DNA of 64,000 nt from NCBI GenBank assembly GCA_030160035.1, contig BSNO01000003.1, positions 434,001-498,000 on the forward strand, in the 5' to 3' direction. Made by a program: the position numbers and the translations under genes. The stretch's first letter is position 1. Each line of letters starts with the position of its first letter. Below, one piece after another: positions 19,307 to 28,611 of this stretch. Source of the stretch: Rhizobium albus (lineage in GTDB: Bacteria; Pseudomonadota; Alphaproteobacteria; Rhizobiales; Rhizobiaceae). The notes below the pieces were generated by a model that did not search any database, was not told where the DNA came from, and was given only the letters and a program-made list of their open reading frames with translations.

Positions 19307-19452
19307 CCGAGACTCCCGCGAGGAGGTCTCCCAAGCAGGTCAGGCGCCAGTTGTTCCTTGCTGGCCGAGGTTTTCTTCTCACGCGCTGAACAAAGCGCCC
19401 GAGAAGCTGTTCGACCGGCGTGGGATATCCAACTTTCGCAAGAGGACCCGAG

Positions 19453-19713
19453 ATGGACGATGCCGACCGCCAGGAAAACAAGCTCAGTCAGATCCGCGCG
19501 AGGGCTTATGAGCTATGGGAATCAGAAGGGCGACCGGAGGGTCGTCAGGATGTTCATTGGCGCTTGGCTTGTGAAGAATTCGCGGAAACCGAGACCGCCG
19601 GTCAGCCTCAAGATGAGGCGACACCCGATGTTGTGACAGCCAGCGTTGAAAGCCCGCCGCCCGCGCCGAAGCGCGCCACGAAGCCAAAATCACCCCGGCA
19701 GATCAAGACCTAA
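19453..19713 (+). CDS. DUF2934 domain protein
   Basis: An 86-aa protein starting MDDADRQENK at 19453, with AAGAGG upstream. The DUF2934 pattern IRARAYELWESEGRPEGR followed by HWRLACEE covers about residues 13-45; the tail is Pro/Lys-rich and disordered. These short proteins of unknown role are common next to glycogen and trehalose genes in rhizobia. It diverges from glgE with 146 bp between the two starts, so both promoters must lie in that gap. Confidence 0.75.
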   Translation: MDDADRQENKLSQIRARAYELWESEGRPEGRQDVHWRLACEEFAETETAGQPQDEATPDVVTASVESPPPAPKRATKPKSPRQIKT

Positions 19714-19952
19714 GAGGTATCGCCCGTTTGGCTCTACTCCGCTTGGACGCATCGCTCGGAAGTTGCCGCGCTAGCGCATCCGGGCGAGGGGCTAACACGC
19801 GATCTCTTGATCGCCGCGCACAGTCGCGCGAATTCGATTTGCCGATGCAGATGCCGACGGTCTCCGGGGCAGGGGTGGTTGCCCTGTCTGACCGATGCGA
19901 TTTATGACCGACAACGGCTGAGATGCGCAATTAACCGCGCCTCCTCAACGGA

Positions 19953-21068
19953 TCAGGCTTCGTCGAACTCCGTAATAAAATCCATGTCCAGCTCCAGCCC
20001 ATGGCCCGGGCCGGCGGGGATCTCGATGAAGCCGTCGTTCGGCAGCGGCGCGTTTCGCACGATCTTGTTCGAAACATCCTCGAAGATGCGCAGGCGTTCC
20101 AGGAAAAGCGCGTTCGGCATCACGCTGACGATGTGCATGTGCATGTGCTCCATCGCGTGGGGGGCAAATTTCAGGTTCCACGCCTGCGTCAGCGCCCCGA
20201 TCTTTAGCATTTCCGTCATGCCGCCGGCGCGCGCGCCGTCGAGTTGGATGATGTCTGCCGCTTCGCCGAGGATGAGGTCGCGCGCACCGTATTTCGTATA
20301 TTCATGCTCGCCGGTGGCCAGGGGAATGCTGGTGCCGCGCCGCACCCGGGCAAGTCCGGGTATGTCGTCGGCGAGAACCGGTTCCTCGAACAGATAGATG
20401 TCGAATTCCTTCGCGCGATCGGCGAATTTGATGGCCGTTCCGGCGTCCCAGCAATTGTTGGCATCGATCAGCAGCCGGACATCGGGTCCGACAGCCTCTC
20501 GGACTTTGCGCACGCGCGCGAGATCGCGGTTGAGGTTCCGCGCGTTGTCCACGCCGACTTTGAACTTGATCTGACTATAGCCTTCCCCGACCATGCCCAC
20601 CATTTCGTCGACCAGTTGATCGTCGTCATAAGATGTCCAGCCGCCGCTGGCATAGACGGGCAGGCGGGTCTTCCCGCCACCCAGCAACCGGTAGAGAGGC
20701 AGCCCGATGATCTTTCCTTTGAGGTCCCAAAGAGCGAGGTCCACCGCGCTCAATGCGCAATAGGTCAGACCCTTGCGGCCGACGCCTCTCAGGTAATGAA
20801 ACAGTTCCTCCCACAGCACTTCGGTATCCAGAGGATCACGACCAGTGATCCTCGGAGCGATGTTGTGGCGGATCAGGCTTCGCGTCGCTTCACCACCGAC
20901 CTCGTGATAGGTGAGGCCGAAGCCTTCCAATCCCTGATCCGTTGTGATCCGCACCACTGTAAAGCCGATCGTCTCGACGGTGCGCGTTGCATCGGCAAAA
21001 CCTGCAGGGACGGGCGAAGACACCAGATGGACGTCGACCTTGGCAATGCGATGTTGATGCGTGGTCAT
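19953..21068 (-). CDS. enolase-superfamily (mandelate racemase group) sugar-acid dehydratase-like protein
   Basis: A 371-aa protein; ATG 21068 has GGAG upstream and the longer frame to 21278 runs into the regulatory gap. Residues K168-F-K170, D202 (DANNCWD), E228 (FEEPV), E254 (GEHEYT), D277 and H304 (FAPHAMEH) form the KxK base, three metal ligands and His-Asp dyad of the mandelate-racemase subgroup, whose members mostly dehydrate or epimerise sugar acids such as galactarate or talarate. Substrate not determinable here. It diverges from the DctPQM TRAP operon, and two LacI-type operator sites lie between. Confidence 0.85.
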   Translation of the reverse strand: MTTHQHRIAKVDVHLVSSPVPAGFADATRTVETIGFTVVRITTDQGLEGFGLTYHEVGGEATRSLIRHNIAPRITGRDPLDTEVLWEELFHYLRGVGRKGLTYCALSAVDLALWDLKGKIIGLPLYRLLGGGKTRLPVYASGGWTSYDDDQLVDEMVGMVGEGYSQIKFKVGVDNARNLNRDLARVRKVREAVGPDVRLLIDANNCWDAGTAIKFADRAKEFDIYLFEEPVLADDIPGLARVRRGTSIPLATGEHEYTKYGARDLILGEAADIIQLDGARAGGMTEMLKIGALTQAWNLKFAPHAMEHMHMHIVSVMPNALFLERLRIFEDVSNKIVRNAPLPNDGFIEIPAGPGHGLELDMDFITEFDEA

Positions 21069-21116
21069 CTGAATGCTCCGTTTCGAGTGGTGGTTGCCGT
21101 CAAGCCGAATAGGATA

Positions 21117-21130
21117 TGTAAGCGGTTTAA
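21117..21130. promoter_or_regulatory. LacI-type operator, imperfect copy
   Basis: TGTAAGCGGTTTAA shares its left half with three better palindromes at 21348, 28553 and 39943. It is 49 bp before the enolase-superfamily gene start, where a repressor would block it. The right half is degenerate, so this is the weakest copy. Confidence 0.45.
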
Positions 21131-21347
21131 TCAATGGGTCTGACACACTCCAAGATGCGTTGATCGAGGGGCTCGATGGGGAACAAAGCGCGCCATTTGA
21201 GAGCGCCGGCGCCAAAACTTTCAGGATTGCTAATGGTGGAGATCGCCGGGTGCGCGGGTGTTTTGGGAGGTAGGTCAAAGGTTGTCGAGGGCAGCCTGAC
21301 TTTTTTAGTGGCGAGTGAATTGACGGACCAAAAAAGCAATGCGAATA
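21131..21347. other. non-coding part of the divergent control region
   Basis: With the flanking operator copies this belongs to a 403-bp gap (21069-21471) between divergent starts. Short open frames on both strands here lack ribosome binding sites and family likeness. I see no tRNA, riboswitch or convincing terminator; it is probably promoter and leader DNA for the TRAP operon. Confidence 0.4.
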
Positions 21348-21361
21348 TGTAAGCGATTACA
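21348..21361. promoter_or_regulatory. LacI-type operator
   Basis: TGTAAGCGATTACA is an almost perfect inverted repeat (TGTAA-GCGA-TTACA) of the type bound by LacI-family regulators with a central CG. It is 111 bp before the dctP start. Matching sites at 28553 and 39943 lie in two more divergent promoter regions of the same island. Confidence 0.65.
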
Positions 21362-21471
21362 CAAGACGCCGTAATCAGGGAGAGATGGTCGGGGTTGTGC
21401 GGGTATTCCGCAAATTTGATGGCGCTGTCGCTGTCGACATCCCCGGCCGCATTGAAAAGGAGGAGTAAACG

Positions 21472-22455
21472 GTGAATTCGAAGCTTCTATTGACGACGGC
21501 AATCTCGCTCGTGCTGTCCGCAGGGCTTGCGGCTGCTGCTGATGTGACATTGCGCGTCGGAACGGTCTACCAGACGACCCATACGATCTCCCAGGGCAGC
21601 GCCGAGTTCGAGCGCCTCGTCGAAGAGAAGTCGGATGGCGCCATCGACGTTCAGGTCTTCTACGCGGAGGAACTCGGTTCCGAACGCGAGATGGCCGAGA
21701 TGACGCGTGCCGGCGGTCTCGAGATGGTGCTGAGCGGTCTGCCGGGTACCGGTTCCTTCGTCCCCCAGCTTGAGGTGATGGAGGCCTTCTACACCTACGC
21801 GGACGTCGAAGATCTCGCGAACGTCTTCAATGCGATCTCAGACGACCTGAACGCCTTCATGGAGCCGCAGGGCTTCCATCTCGTCGGCACAATGTACCAG
21901 GGCCCACGCAATCTTCTTTCGAAGACCCCGGTGCGCTCGCTTGAAGACATGGCCGGGCTGAAGCTGCGCATTCCGCAGACGCCTCTCTTCGTCGCGCTGG
22001 CCCAGACCTGGGGCGCGACGCCCACGGCCATCAGCCTTGGCGAAGTCTACACCTCGCTTGAATCGGGTGTAATCGACGCTGTCGACGGTACTTCGGAAAC
22101 GATCGTGTCGAGCAAGTTCTTCGAACGGGCCGGCTATCTCACGCTGACCCGTCACAACTTCTATCCGCAGCCGATGGTGGCCAACAAGGCATGGTGGGAT
22201 GGTCTCAGCGACGAGCACCGCCAGATCATCGAGGAAGCTGCGGCCGAAGCCGGCGAGTTCCAACTCGGACTTCACAAGGCGGCCGACGAAGCTGCCATGC
22301 AGGCCATGGTCGACGGCGGCGTCGAGATCATCGAAGTCGATATCGCACCGTTCCGCGAGCCTGTGCTGGCGGCGATGGACGAGTATGTGAAGAGCAAGGG
22401 TGACGACGTCTACGCCGTCTACCAGAAGATGCTCGAAGCATCGAGCGCCGAGTAA
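21472..22455 (+). CDS. dctP: TRAP transporter substrate-binding protein
   Basis: A 327-aa DctP-family periplasmic protein. It starts at GTG 21472 with AAGGAGG upstream. Residues 1-23 form a signal peptide ending LAAAA. The binding-pocket region shows LKLRIPQTP, whose Arg normally holds the substrate carboxylate, and WGATPTAISLGEVYTSLESG. It should deliver an organic (sugar) acid to the DctQ/DctM pair that follows, 20 bp downstream. A LacI-type operator lies upstream. Confidence 0.93.
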   Translation: MNSKLLLTTAISLVLSAGLAAAADVTLRVGTVYQTTHTISQGSAEFERLVEEKSDGAIDVQVFYAEELGSEREMAEMTRAGGLEMVLSGLPGTGSFVPQLEVMEAFYTYADVEDLANVFNAISDDLNAFMEPQGFHLVGTMYQGPRNLLSKTPVRSLEDMAGLKLRIPQTPLFVALAQTWGATPTAISLGEVYTSLESGVIDAVDGTSETIVSSKFFERAGYLTLTRHNFYPQPMVANKAWWDGLSDEHRQIIEEAAAEAGEFQLGLHKAADEAAMQAMVDGGVEIIEVDIAPFREPVLAAMDEYVKSKGDDVYAVYQKMLEASSAE

Positions 22456-22475
22456 TTTGAAGAGTGAGGCCGGGG

Positions 22476-22958
22476 ATGACAAGCGCTTATATCAAAACTC
22501 TTGAAACGCTCATCATTCTCGGCCTTGTCGCCATGGTGAGCCTGACGCTGAGCTCGACGTTGATCCGGCTCATTCCGGGTCAGGGCGGCATTTATTGGGC
22601 TGAAGAAGTCAGCCGCTACATCAGCATCTGGGTCGTGTTCCTAGCCGGAGGTCTCGGCATCCGGTACTGGATCCACCTGAACGTCGATATCTTCGTGATC
22701 ATGTTGCCGGGACGCGCTCAGAACTGGCTGATGATTTTCTGCCTCGGCTTGATGCTGCTGTTCGAAGGCGTTCTCCTTTGGTTCGGAGGAACGCTGACGA
22801 TCTCGAACCACGCCCAGCAGTCCGCCTCTCTCCAAATGCCCATGAGCTATGCCTACGCCGCGATTCCGGTCGGCGCAGTCATCATGATCGGTGAGACGCT
22901 CCGCCTGATCTGGCGCGAGTACACGTCTCAGCCGCGAGAATTCTTCGAGGCGGACTGA
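22476..22958 (+). CDS. dctQ: TRAP transporter small permease
   Basis: A 160-aa four-helix membrane protein of the DctQ family. ATG 22476 is chosen for its GGGG/GAGG-rich upstream sequence and the MTSAYIKTLETLIILGLV start; an earlier start at 22464 is possible. Hydrophobic segments lie near residues 10-30, 45-65, 82-103 and 123-145, and the EEVSRYISIW motif is typical. It bridges the binding protein and DctM, with 33 bp to the next start. Confidence 0.9.
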   Translation: MTSAYIKTLETLIILGLVAMVSLTLSSTLIRLIPGQGGIYWAEEVSRYISIWVVFLAGGLGIRYWIHLNVDIFVIMLPGRAQNWLMIFCLGLMLLFEGVLLWFGGTLTISNHAQQSASLQMPMSYAYAAIPVGAVIMIGETLRLIWREYTSQPREFFEAD

Positions 22959-22991
22959 GCGTTTCGTCTGCTGCTTGCCAAGGCTTGTCTC

Positions 22992-24278
22992 ATGATTCCT
23001 GTTCTTTTCAGTTCGTTTCTCATTCTGCTTCTGATTGGCGTACCGATCGCTTTTTCCATCGGTCTTGCATCGCTGCTTCCCATTTATCTCGAAGGCAATC
23101 TGCCGCTGTCGCTCGTGATCAGCCGGATGTTCGGCGGAATCGATTCCTTCCCGCTGATGGCGATCCCGTTCTTCATTCTGACGGGCACCTTAGCGAACGC
23201 CTGCCGGATGACTGACAAGATCATGGACCTTGCCGCGTTCATGGTCGGCCGCATGCGCGCCGGCCTCGCGCACTGCGATATCATCGCCTCGATCCTTTTC
23301 GGCGGCATCACAGGCTCTGCCGTTGCCGACGCTGCCTCGCAGGGATCTGTTCTAATCCCGAGCATGAAGGCCCATGGCTATCCCGCAGGATATGCCGCCG
23401 CGGTGACCAGTTCGTCATCGGTGATGGGATCGATCATCCCGCCCAGCACGCTTATGATCATCTATGGCTATTTGACCGGCGTCTCCACGGGCAAGCTCTT
23501 CCTCGGCGGCGTCATTCCGGGAATCCTGGTCGGACTGACATTGATGCTCGTCGCGCATCTCGAAGCGGTCCGTCTCGGCATCGGCGTCGACCATGACGCT
23601 CGCAAGCGCGACTGGGGCAATTTCCTGAAGGTGCTGCGCGGTTCGGGCCCCGCCATGCTGATTCCGATCATCATTCTCGGCGGCATCACCGGCGGTTTCT
23701 TCACCCCAACTGAAGCAGGTGTCATCGCGATCGGCACGATCCTGATCCTCGGCACATTCGTATATGGCGGCTTTACCCGGGAGAGACTGCGCAAAGCGTT
23801 TTTGAATGCTGGATTCACCACCGCGATGGTGATGCTAATCCTGGCGACATCAACGGTTTTTGCAAACCTGATGACCCGGGCGCGCGTCCAGGCTGAGATG
23901 ATCGAGTTCCTGCAAAGCGTCACGGCCGTTCCGGAATTGCAGATGGCGCTGGTGATTCTTGCACTGCTCGGTCTTGGCCTGTTCATCGATGCGACCGCTG
24001 TCCTCATCATGTTTGCCGCACCTCTGGCGGCGGTCAGCGCCGGTCTCGGCTACGATCCGATCCACGCCGGCATCGTCTTCGTGATCGCATGCCTCATCGG
24101 CGGCCTCACGCCGCCCGTTGGGACGCTTCTCTTCATCGGCGCGGGGATCGCCAGGATCAGTATCGCAGAGGCGTCGAAGTCGATCCTGCCCTTCGTTCTC
24201 GCCCTGATCATCGCGACCTTCGTGTTCATGTTGGTTCCTCCGCTGGTCACCTGGCTGCCTAATCTCGCTTTCGATTGA
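22992..24278 (+). CDS. dctM: TRAP transporter large permease
   Basis: A 428-aa integral membrane protein with about 12 hydrophobic segments, the sodium-coupled transport subunit of the DctPQM system. Family motifs include MAIPFFILTG, GGITGSAVADAASQG, SSSVMGSIIPPS and a matching second half with GLGLFIDATAVLIM and GGLTPPVGTLLF. It is full-length and follows dctQ closely. The MocA-type oxidoreductase begins 62 bp downstream, so the operon likely continues. Confidence 0.94.
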   Translation: MIPVLFSSFLILLLIGVPIAFSIGLASLLPIYLEGNLPLSLVISRMFGGIDSFPLMAIPFFILTGTLANACRMTDKIMDLAAFMVGRMRAGLAHCDIIASILFGGITGSAVADAASQGSVLIPSMKAHGYPAGYAAAVTSSSSVMGSIIPPSTLMIIYGYLTGVSTGKLFLGGVIPGILVGLTLMLVAHLEAVRLGIGVDHDARKRDWGNFLKVLRGSGPAMLIPIIILGGITGGFFTPTEAGVIAIGTILILGTFVYGGFTRERLRKAFLNAGFTTAMVMLILATSTVFANLMTRARVQAEMIEFLQSVTAVPELQMALVILALLGLGLFIDATAVLIMFAAPLAAVSAGLGYDPIHAGIVFVIACLIGGLTPPVGTLLFIGAGIARISIAEASKSILPFVLALIIATFVFMLVPPLVTWLPNLAFD

Positions 24279-24340
24279 TCCGTGATCGCGCGCCGGCTGT
24301 GGCAGCGCGCGCTCTGGATTGAAATCTCGAAGGAATCCAA

Positions 24341-25276
24341 ATGCTGAAATTCGGTGTGTGTGGCACGGCTTTTTGGGCCGACAATGTCCATATTCCCGGC
24401 CTCTTGGCCAATGAGGATGTGGAACTGGTCGGGGTCTGGGGCCGCGATGCCGGGAAGCGGGGCGACCTGGCCTCGAAGCACGGGTTGCGTGCCTTTCCCA
24501 GTTTCGAGGCGCTGTGCGATGAGGTGGATGCGCTGTCCTTCGCCGTCCCGCCGACCATCCAAGCAGAACTGGCGCCGCAGGCGATCGGGCGAGGCCTGCA
24601 CGTCATTCTCGAAAAGCCGCTCGGTCCTACTCTCGATGAGGCCAACGCGATCGTCGAGGGCATCCGCAATCGCGGCACATCGGCAGTTTGCTTCCTGACA
24701 CGCATGTTCGTCGACGAAGTCACTGACTTCGTTTCCGAGGCGCGCAAACTTCAGCCGGTCAAAGGCGAGGCCAGCTTTCGCTCGAACGCGTTGCTGGAAG
24801 GACCATATGCGTCGTCCTCCTGGCGCCAGGAACGGCATGGTGCCTTGCTGGACGCAGCGCCCCACGGCATGTCGGTGCTCGTTGCCGCATTGGGCCCGAT
24901 CACGGAAGTTTCGGCACAATGGGCGGGTGACGGCACGTACTCGCTGGCCTTCCAACACGCCGGCGAAATCACCTCGACGCTCGATCTGAATTTGCGCGAT
25001 ACCGAAGTTCAGTTCGCCGAACGCTACGCGTTCGCCAACGACCGCGAGGTCTCTCTCCCGAAGCTCGCTTACAATCGCAAGGCGACCTTCACGCGCGCCA
25101 GCGAAATCCTGGTCGAGCAGGTCAAGCTTGGCCGTGAGCAAACACAGAGTCAGCTGGGGCTCGCACTTCACCTGGTGGCGGTCGCACAGGCCGCTCAGGA
25201 AAGCCTGGCGAGCGGAGGCAACGTTCAGAAAGTTGCGCCGACCGACCATCGTCTCGAAGGAGCGGTGAATGGCTGA
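24341..25276 (+). CDS. Gfo/Idh/MocA family oxidoreductase
   Basis: A 311-aa NAD(P)-dependent oxidoreductase; ATG 24341 has AAGGAA upstream. The N-terminal Rossmann fold begins KFGVCGTAFWADNVHIPG, and the family EKP motif is seen in VILEKPLGPT (about residue 87-96). H-G-M near residue 168 may be the catalytic His region. Enzymes of this family oxidise sugar or inositol hydroxyls. The stop overlaps the next gene by eight bases (ATGGCTGA), showing coupling to the MmgE/PrpD gene. Confidence 0.88.
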   Translation: MLKFGVCGTAFWADNVHIPGLLANEDVELVGVWGRDAGKRGDLASKHGLRAFPSFEALCDEVDALSFAVPPTIQAELAPQAIGRGLHVILEKPLGPTLDEANAIVEGIRNRGTSAVCFLTRMFVDEVTDFVSEARKLQPVKGEASFRSNALLEGPYASSSWRQERHGALLDAAPHGMSVLVAALGPITEVSAQWAGDGTYSLAFQHAGEITSTLDLNLRDTEVQFAERYAFANDREVSLPKLAYNRKATFTRASEILVEQVKLGREQTQSQLGLALHLVAVAQAAQESLASGGNVQKVAPTDHRLEGAVNG

Positions 25277-26630
25277 GCATGTCGCCTATGGCCGCTTGCT
25301 CGCGCGGTTCGCCGCTCAGTGGCGCACGCGCGCGATGAGCGAGGAGGTCGCGCTCAAGACGAGGCTCCACATCATCGACACGTTGGCTGCGATCGTGTCC
25401 GGTTCTGCGCTGGAAGCGGGGCGGGCAGGGCAGCGATACGTCGAGGCCCTCGGTGGGCGCCAGGTCGCATCCGTCATCGGCACATCGATCAAGGCGCCGA
25501 TCATCGAGGCCGCGCTTGCCAACGGTATGGCTGCCCATGCGGACGAATCCGACGATTCCCACGAGACGAGCCAGACCCATCCCGGCTGCGGGGTCCTTCC
25601 GGCGGTGCTTGCCGTTGCCGAAGAGGTTGGCGCGACAGGGCAGGAATTTATTGAGGCCGTCAATCTCGGCTATGAAATGACCATCCGGTTTGGCGAGGCG
25701 ATGGCGCCAGCCATGAGCTTTGCGAAGTCTTCGCTGTCCTGCCACGCATTCGGCCCGCTGTTCGGCGCGGGGTTTGCTGCTGGCTACCTGATGCGCTTCG
25801 ACGAGGAGAAATACCTCATCCTGCTGAACTACCTGGCGCAGGAGGCATCAGGGCTGACGACATGGCGGCTGGATGAAGCCCACACGCTGAAGAGCTACGT
25901 TTTTGCAGGCATGCCAGCAAGCAACGGAGTCAAGGCTGCGGCCTTCGTGCGGTCGGGGTTTACCGGTAGTGGTGATGTCCTCAACCCGGCAAACCGCAAC
26001 TTCTTCGACGCGTTCTCCGAGGCCATGAAGCCCGAGAAACTTTACGAAAATCTCGACGGCCCTTGCCGCATCCTGGAGACGGATTTCAAGAAATACAGTG
26101 TGGGATTTCCGATCGCCGCGCCGATCTCGGCGCTGGAAAGCATCCTTGATGAGCATGCGGTCAACGCTGGCGACATTCGGGCGATCCGGATCCGATATCT
26201 CGACGATTGGTACAAGGTGATCGGTGACGAGAACCGCATGCCGGATCTGAACCTGCGCTACTGCATGGCTGTCACGATCCTGGATGGCGCGCTCACATTT
26301 GCGGCAGCCCATGACGAACAGCGGATGCTCGACCCTGCCGTGCGTGCGCTTGGCGAACGGATCAACTTTCTGCCGGCGAAGCCTGGGCAGGATCGCTTCG
26401 AGGCACGATTGGAAGTGGACCTATCGACCAGCACGCTTTCTGCGTCCCAAGGTCTCTTCGTGCTCGGTCGGAAGGAAAACCCGATGAGCGTCGAGCAGGT
26501 GCACGAGAAGGCGCGCGAGCTGCTGGAAATGGTTCTGGCCGCCGATGCGGCGCAATCCGTGATCGATCACGTGCACGCTCTGCACGAGGCACCCGACATT
26601 TCAGCTCTCGTCAGAACCATGGCAGTCTGA
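25269..26630 (+). CDS. MmgE/PrpD family protein
   Basis: A 453-aa protein with the MmgE/PrpD signature near the N terminus: NGMAAHADESDDSHE then THPGCGVLPAVLA, with the helical body and small C-terminal domain of the family. Known members are 2-methylcitrate dehydratase and cis-aconitate decarboxylase; many sit in sugar-acid operons with unknown substrate. Here it is the last gene of the TRAP-MocA transcript and converges on the LacI gene with a 9-bp gap. I infer a dehydratase or isomerase role. Confidence 0.85.
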   Translation: MAEHVAYGRLLARFAAQWRTRAMSEEVALKTRLHIIDTLAAIVSGSALEAGRAGQRYVEALGGRQVASVIGTSIKAPIIEAALANGMAAHADESDDSHETSQTHPGCGVLPAVLAVAEEVGATGQEFIEAVNLGYEMTIRFGEAMAPAMSFAKSSLSCHAFGPLFGAGFAAGYLMRFDEEKYLILLNYLAQEASGLTTWRLDEAHTLKSYVFAGMPASNGVKAAAFVRSGFTGSGDVLNPANRNFFDAFSEAMKPEKLYENLDGPCRILETDFKKYSVGFPIAAPISALESILDEHAVNAGDIRAIRIRYLDDWYKVIGDENRMPDLNLRYCMAVTILDGALTFAAAHDEQRMLDPAVRALGERINFLPAKPGQDRFEARLEVDLSTSTLSASQGLFVLGRKENPMSVEQVHEKARELLEMVLAADAAQSVIDHVHALHEAPDISALVRTMAV

Positions 26631-26639
26631 CCGGAGACG

Positions 26640-27722
26640 TCAGATGTCCATTTCTCGCGGAGCGCCGGTCGAAGATCGGATAATCAATTGCGCGTTGACG
26701 CGGATCGGGAGCGCGATCTCCTCTCCATCGAGAACGTTCATCACATAGTTCGCGATGACTTGTCCCATCTCACGGCTGGGAACATCGACAGTGGTGAGCG
26801 GCGGGTCCACATGCCGCGCAAGTTCGATATCGTCGAAACCGGATATCGAGATGTCGGCCGGCACCGAGAGGCCCTGCGCCTTCGCCTCGATGACCGCGCC
26901 GGATGCGAGGTAGTCGTTGGTGCAGATCACGGCGGTCGGCCGCATCGGCTCCTCGATGATCGCTCGCATGCCTTCTCGCCCACAGCCGATCGTCCACTGC
27001 GGAACGATCTTGAAATGTTGCGGGCGAACCGCGATCCCTTCCTTGGCCAGCGTATCCTGAATGCCGTTGATGCGCAGACGGATGCGGTCGTTATGGGCGT
27101 AATTGGCGGCGATCACGCCGAACGAGCGATGGCCGAGATCGATCAGGTACCGCACCATGTTCGACATCTCGTCGTAATTGTCGATGCCGATGCAGTTCGT
27201 GCGTCCGAAGGCGCCGGTCGTGTAAACGATCACGTGCAGCACCTTGCGCTGCTCCAGCATCGTGAACAGTTCCTGGGGGTGGTCTTCGCCCATGATCACC
27301 AGGCACTCGACGCCGTTCTGGACCATCTTCGCCGCCTGATCGAGCGTTCTGGCCTCAGAAGCATCGGGACGGCCGAGCAGCAGCGTGTAGCCGCCCGAAC
27401 CGAGTGCCTGCTGTAGGGATTCTAGCATCGTCGCGATGGTCTGGTGACCGAGCGTCGGGATGAGGGCGCCGATCGTGCGCGTCCTCTGGCTAGCGAGCGC
27501 CTGCGCCGCGCCGTGGGGGATCCAACCGAGCTCGGCGATGGCGGCTTCGACCCGTCGCCGGGTTTTCTCCGTGACGGTGCTTGGTGCGTTGATGACGCGA
27601 GAGGCCGTCGCGGTCGATACTTTTGCCAGGCGCGCAACATCCTCGAGCTTGACGCCGGCTTGCGTTGAGCGGCGCGAGCGGGTCTTCCGGACTTGCTTGG
27701 CTTCTTCTGCCGTATCGCTCAA
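26640..27722 (-). CDS. LacI-family transcriptional regulator
   Basis: A 360-aa repressor. An N-terminal basic tail is followed by the LacI helix-turn-helix (VKLEDVARLAKVSTATASRV, about residues 24-43) with the hinge helix ending ALASQRTRTIG, then a periplasmic-binding-like effector domain. It appears to start at TTG 27722, whose TTGA overlaps the larB stop; another start slightly inside is possible. It is the only LacI protein in the window, so it is the best candidate for the TGTAAGCG-type palindromes at 21117, 21348, 28553 and 39943, including its own promoter. Confidence 0.9.
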   Translation of the reverse strand: MSDTAEEAKQVRKTRSRRSTQAGVKLEDVARLAKVSTATASRVINAPSTVTEKTRRRVEAAIAELGWIPHGAAQALASQRTRTIGALIPTLGHQTIATMLESLQQALGSGGYTLLLGRPDASEARTLDQAAKMVQNGVECLVIMGEDHPQELFTMLEQRKVLHVIVYTTGAFGRTNCIGIDNYDEMSNMVRYLIDLGHRSFGVIAANYAHNDRIRLRINGIQDTLAKEGIAVRPQHFKIVPQWTIGCGREGMRAIIEEPMRPTAVICTNDYLASGAVIEAKAQGLSVPADISISGFDDIELARHVDPPLTTVDVPSREMGQVIANYVMNVLDGEEIALPIRVNAQLIIRSSTGAPREMDI

Positions 27723-28492
27723 ACGCCCGATCCTCTTCGTTCCGCCTGCGGTGCCACCGCCAAGTCGCGGTCATTCTTCACGTCGGCCAGTCGTTGTCCG
27801 ATCAACAGCATTTTGCGCGCCGCAGCTGCAGCACCAAAGCCGTTGTCTATATTGACCGTCACGATGCCTGGCGCACAAGATGCGAGCGCGGAAGTCAATG
27901 CGGCATGTCCGCCTGCCGACACGCCATAGCCGACGGATGTGGGCACGGCGATCACCGGTGCATGCACAAGCCCTGCCAGAACGCTGAACAGCGCGCCTTC
28001 CATTCCGGCAACTGCGATGATCAGTCGATACGACCGGATTTCATCGATGTTGTCGAGAAGTCGCCATAGGCCTGCGACACCGACATCGGCGAAAAGCTTT
28101 GACCCATGGCCGAAGAACTCCAGAGACCGAAGCGCTTCCCAGGCGACCGGCATGTCCGATGTCCCGGCGGCGACGACGGCAACGTCCAGGCTTTTGCTAA
28201 GCGCGGGTCCGCCAGAGCCGATCCGGGCGGTCGAGGACACGCGATCATAGTGTAACCGCAATCCCAGCTTCGACAGCGCCTCGGCTTTTTCCGGGGCCAG
28301 CCGGGTGATCAGCGCGCTGTCACGGCGGTCTTCGATCTCGCTGAGAATGTCTGCCAGTTGTTCTACGCTTTTACCCGAGGCGAAGATGGCTTCCGCGACG
28401 CCGGTTCTCGAAGCGCGATCACGGTCGATCAGGTGCTCCACTGGACCATCGTCTGGCCTCTGTTCATTCAAGCGATTTCCCGTGATCGGCAC
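27719..28492 (-). CDS. larB: nickel pincer cofactor biosynthesis protein LarB
   Basis: A 257-aa protein. It starts at GTG 28492, with AAGGAG five bases upstream. The C-terminal two thirds is a PurE/AIR-carboxylase-like domain; LarB carboxylates nicotinic acid adenine dinucleotide and hydrolyses it, the first step to the nickel-pincer nucleotide. The conserved GTSDMPVAWEA, VAGMEGALFSVLAGLV, PTSVGYG and ASCAPGIVTVNIDNGFGAA stretches are all present; C206 corresponds to the Cys believed to activate the substrate. It shares a transcript with the LacI gene and diverges from the dehydratase/larA operon. Confidence 0.95.
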   Translation of the reverse strand: MPITGNRLNEQRPDDGPVEHLIDRDRASRTGVAEAIFASGKSVEQLADILSEIEDRRDSALITRLAPEKAEALSKLGLRLHYDRVSSTARIGSGGPALSKSLDVAVVAAGTSDMPVAWEALRSLEFFGHGSKLFADVGVAGLWRLLDNIDEIRSYRLIIAVAGMEGALFSVLAGLVHAPVIAVPTSVGYGVSAGGHAALTSALASCAPGIVTVNIDNGFGAAAAARKMLLIGQRLADVKNDRDLAVAPQAERRGSGV

Positions 28493-28552
28493 GGCGGCTC
28501 CTTGCGGTTGACGATGGACAAGACGAATTCGATCCCCTATAGCAGACGTAAT

Positions 28553-28566
28553 TGTAAGCGCTTACT
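28553..28566. promoter_or_regulatory. LacI-type operator
   Basis: TGTAAGCGCTTACT is a palindrome with the central GCGC step (GTAAGCGCTTAC is perfect). It lies in the 119-bp gap between larB-lacI and the dehydratase-larA operon, 45 bp before the dehydratase ATG and 61 bp before larB. One bound regulator could repress both directions and itself. Confidence 0.7.
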
Positions 28567-28611
28567 TTATCGATGTCGACTGATCTCTTAGTAGGATGAG
28601 AGCTGGAAAAA

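Noticed and set aside
21139-21273. ParD-like fragment in the gap before dctP
   Set aside because: A stretch reading LQDALIEGLDGEQSAPF recalls ParD antitoxin tails but has no start site, no partner toxin and loses likeness at once.
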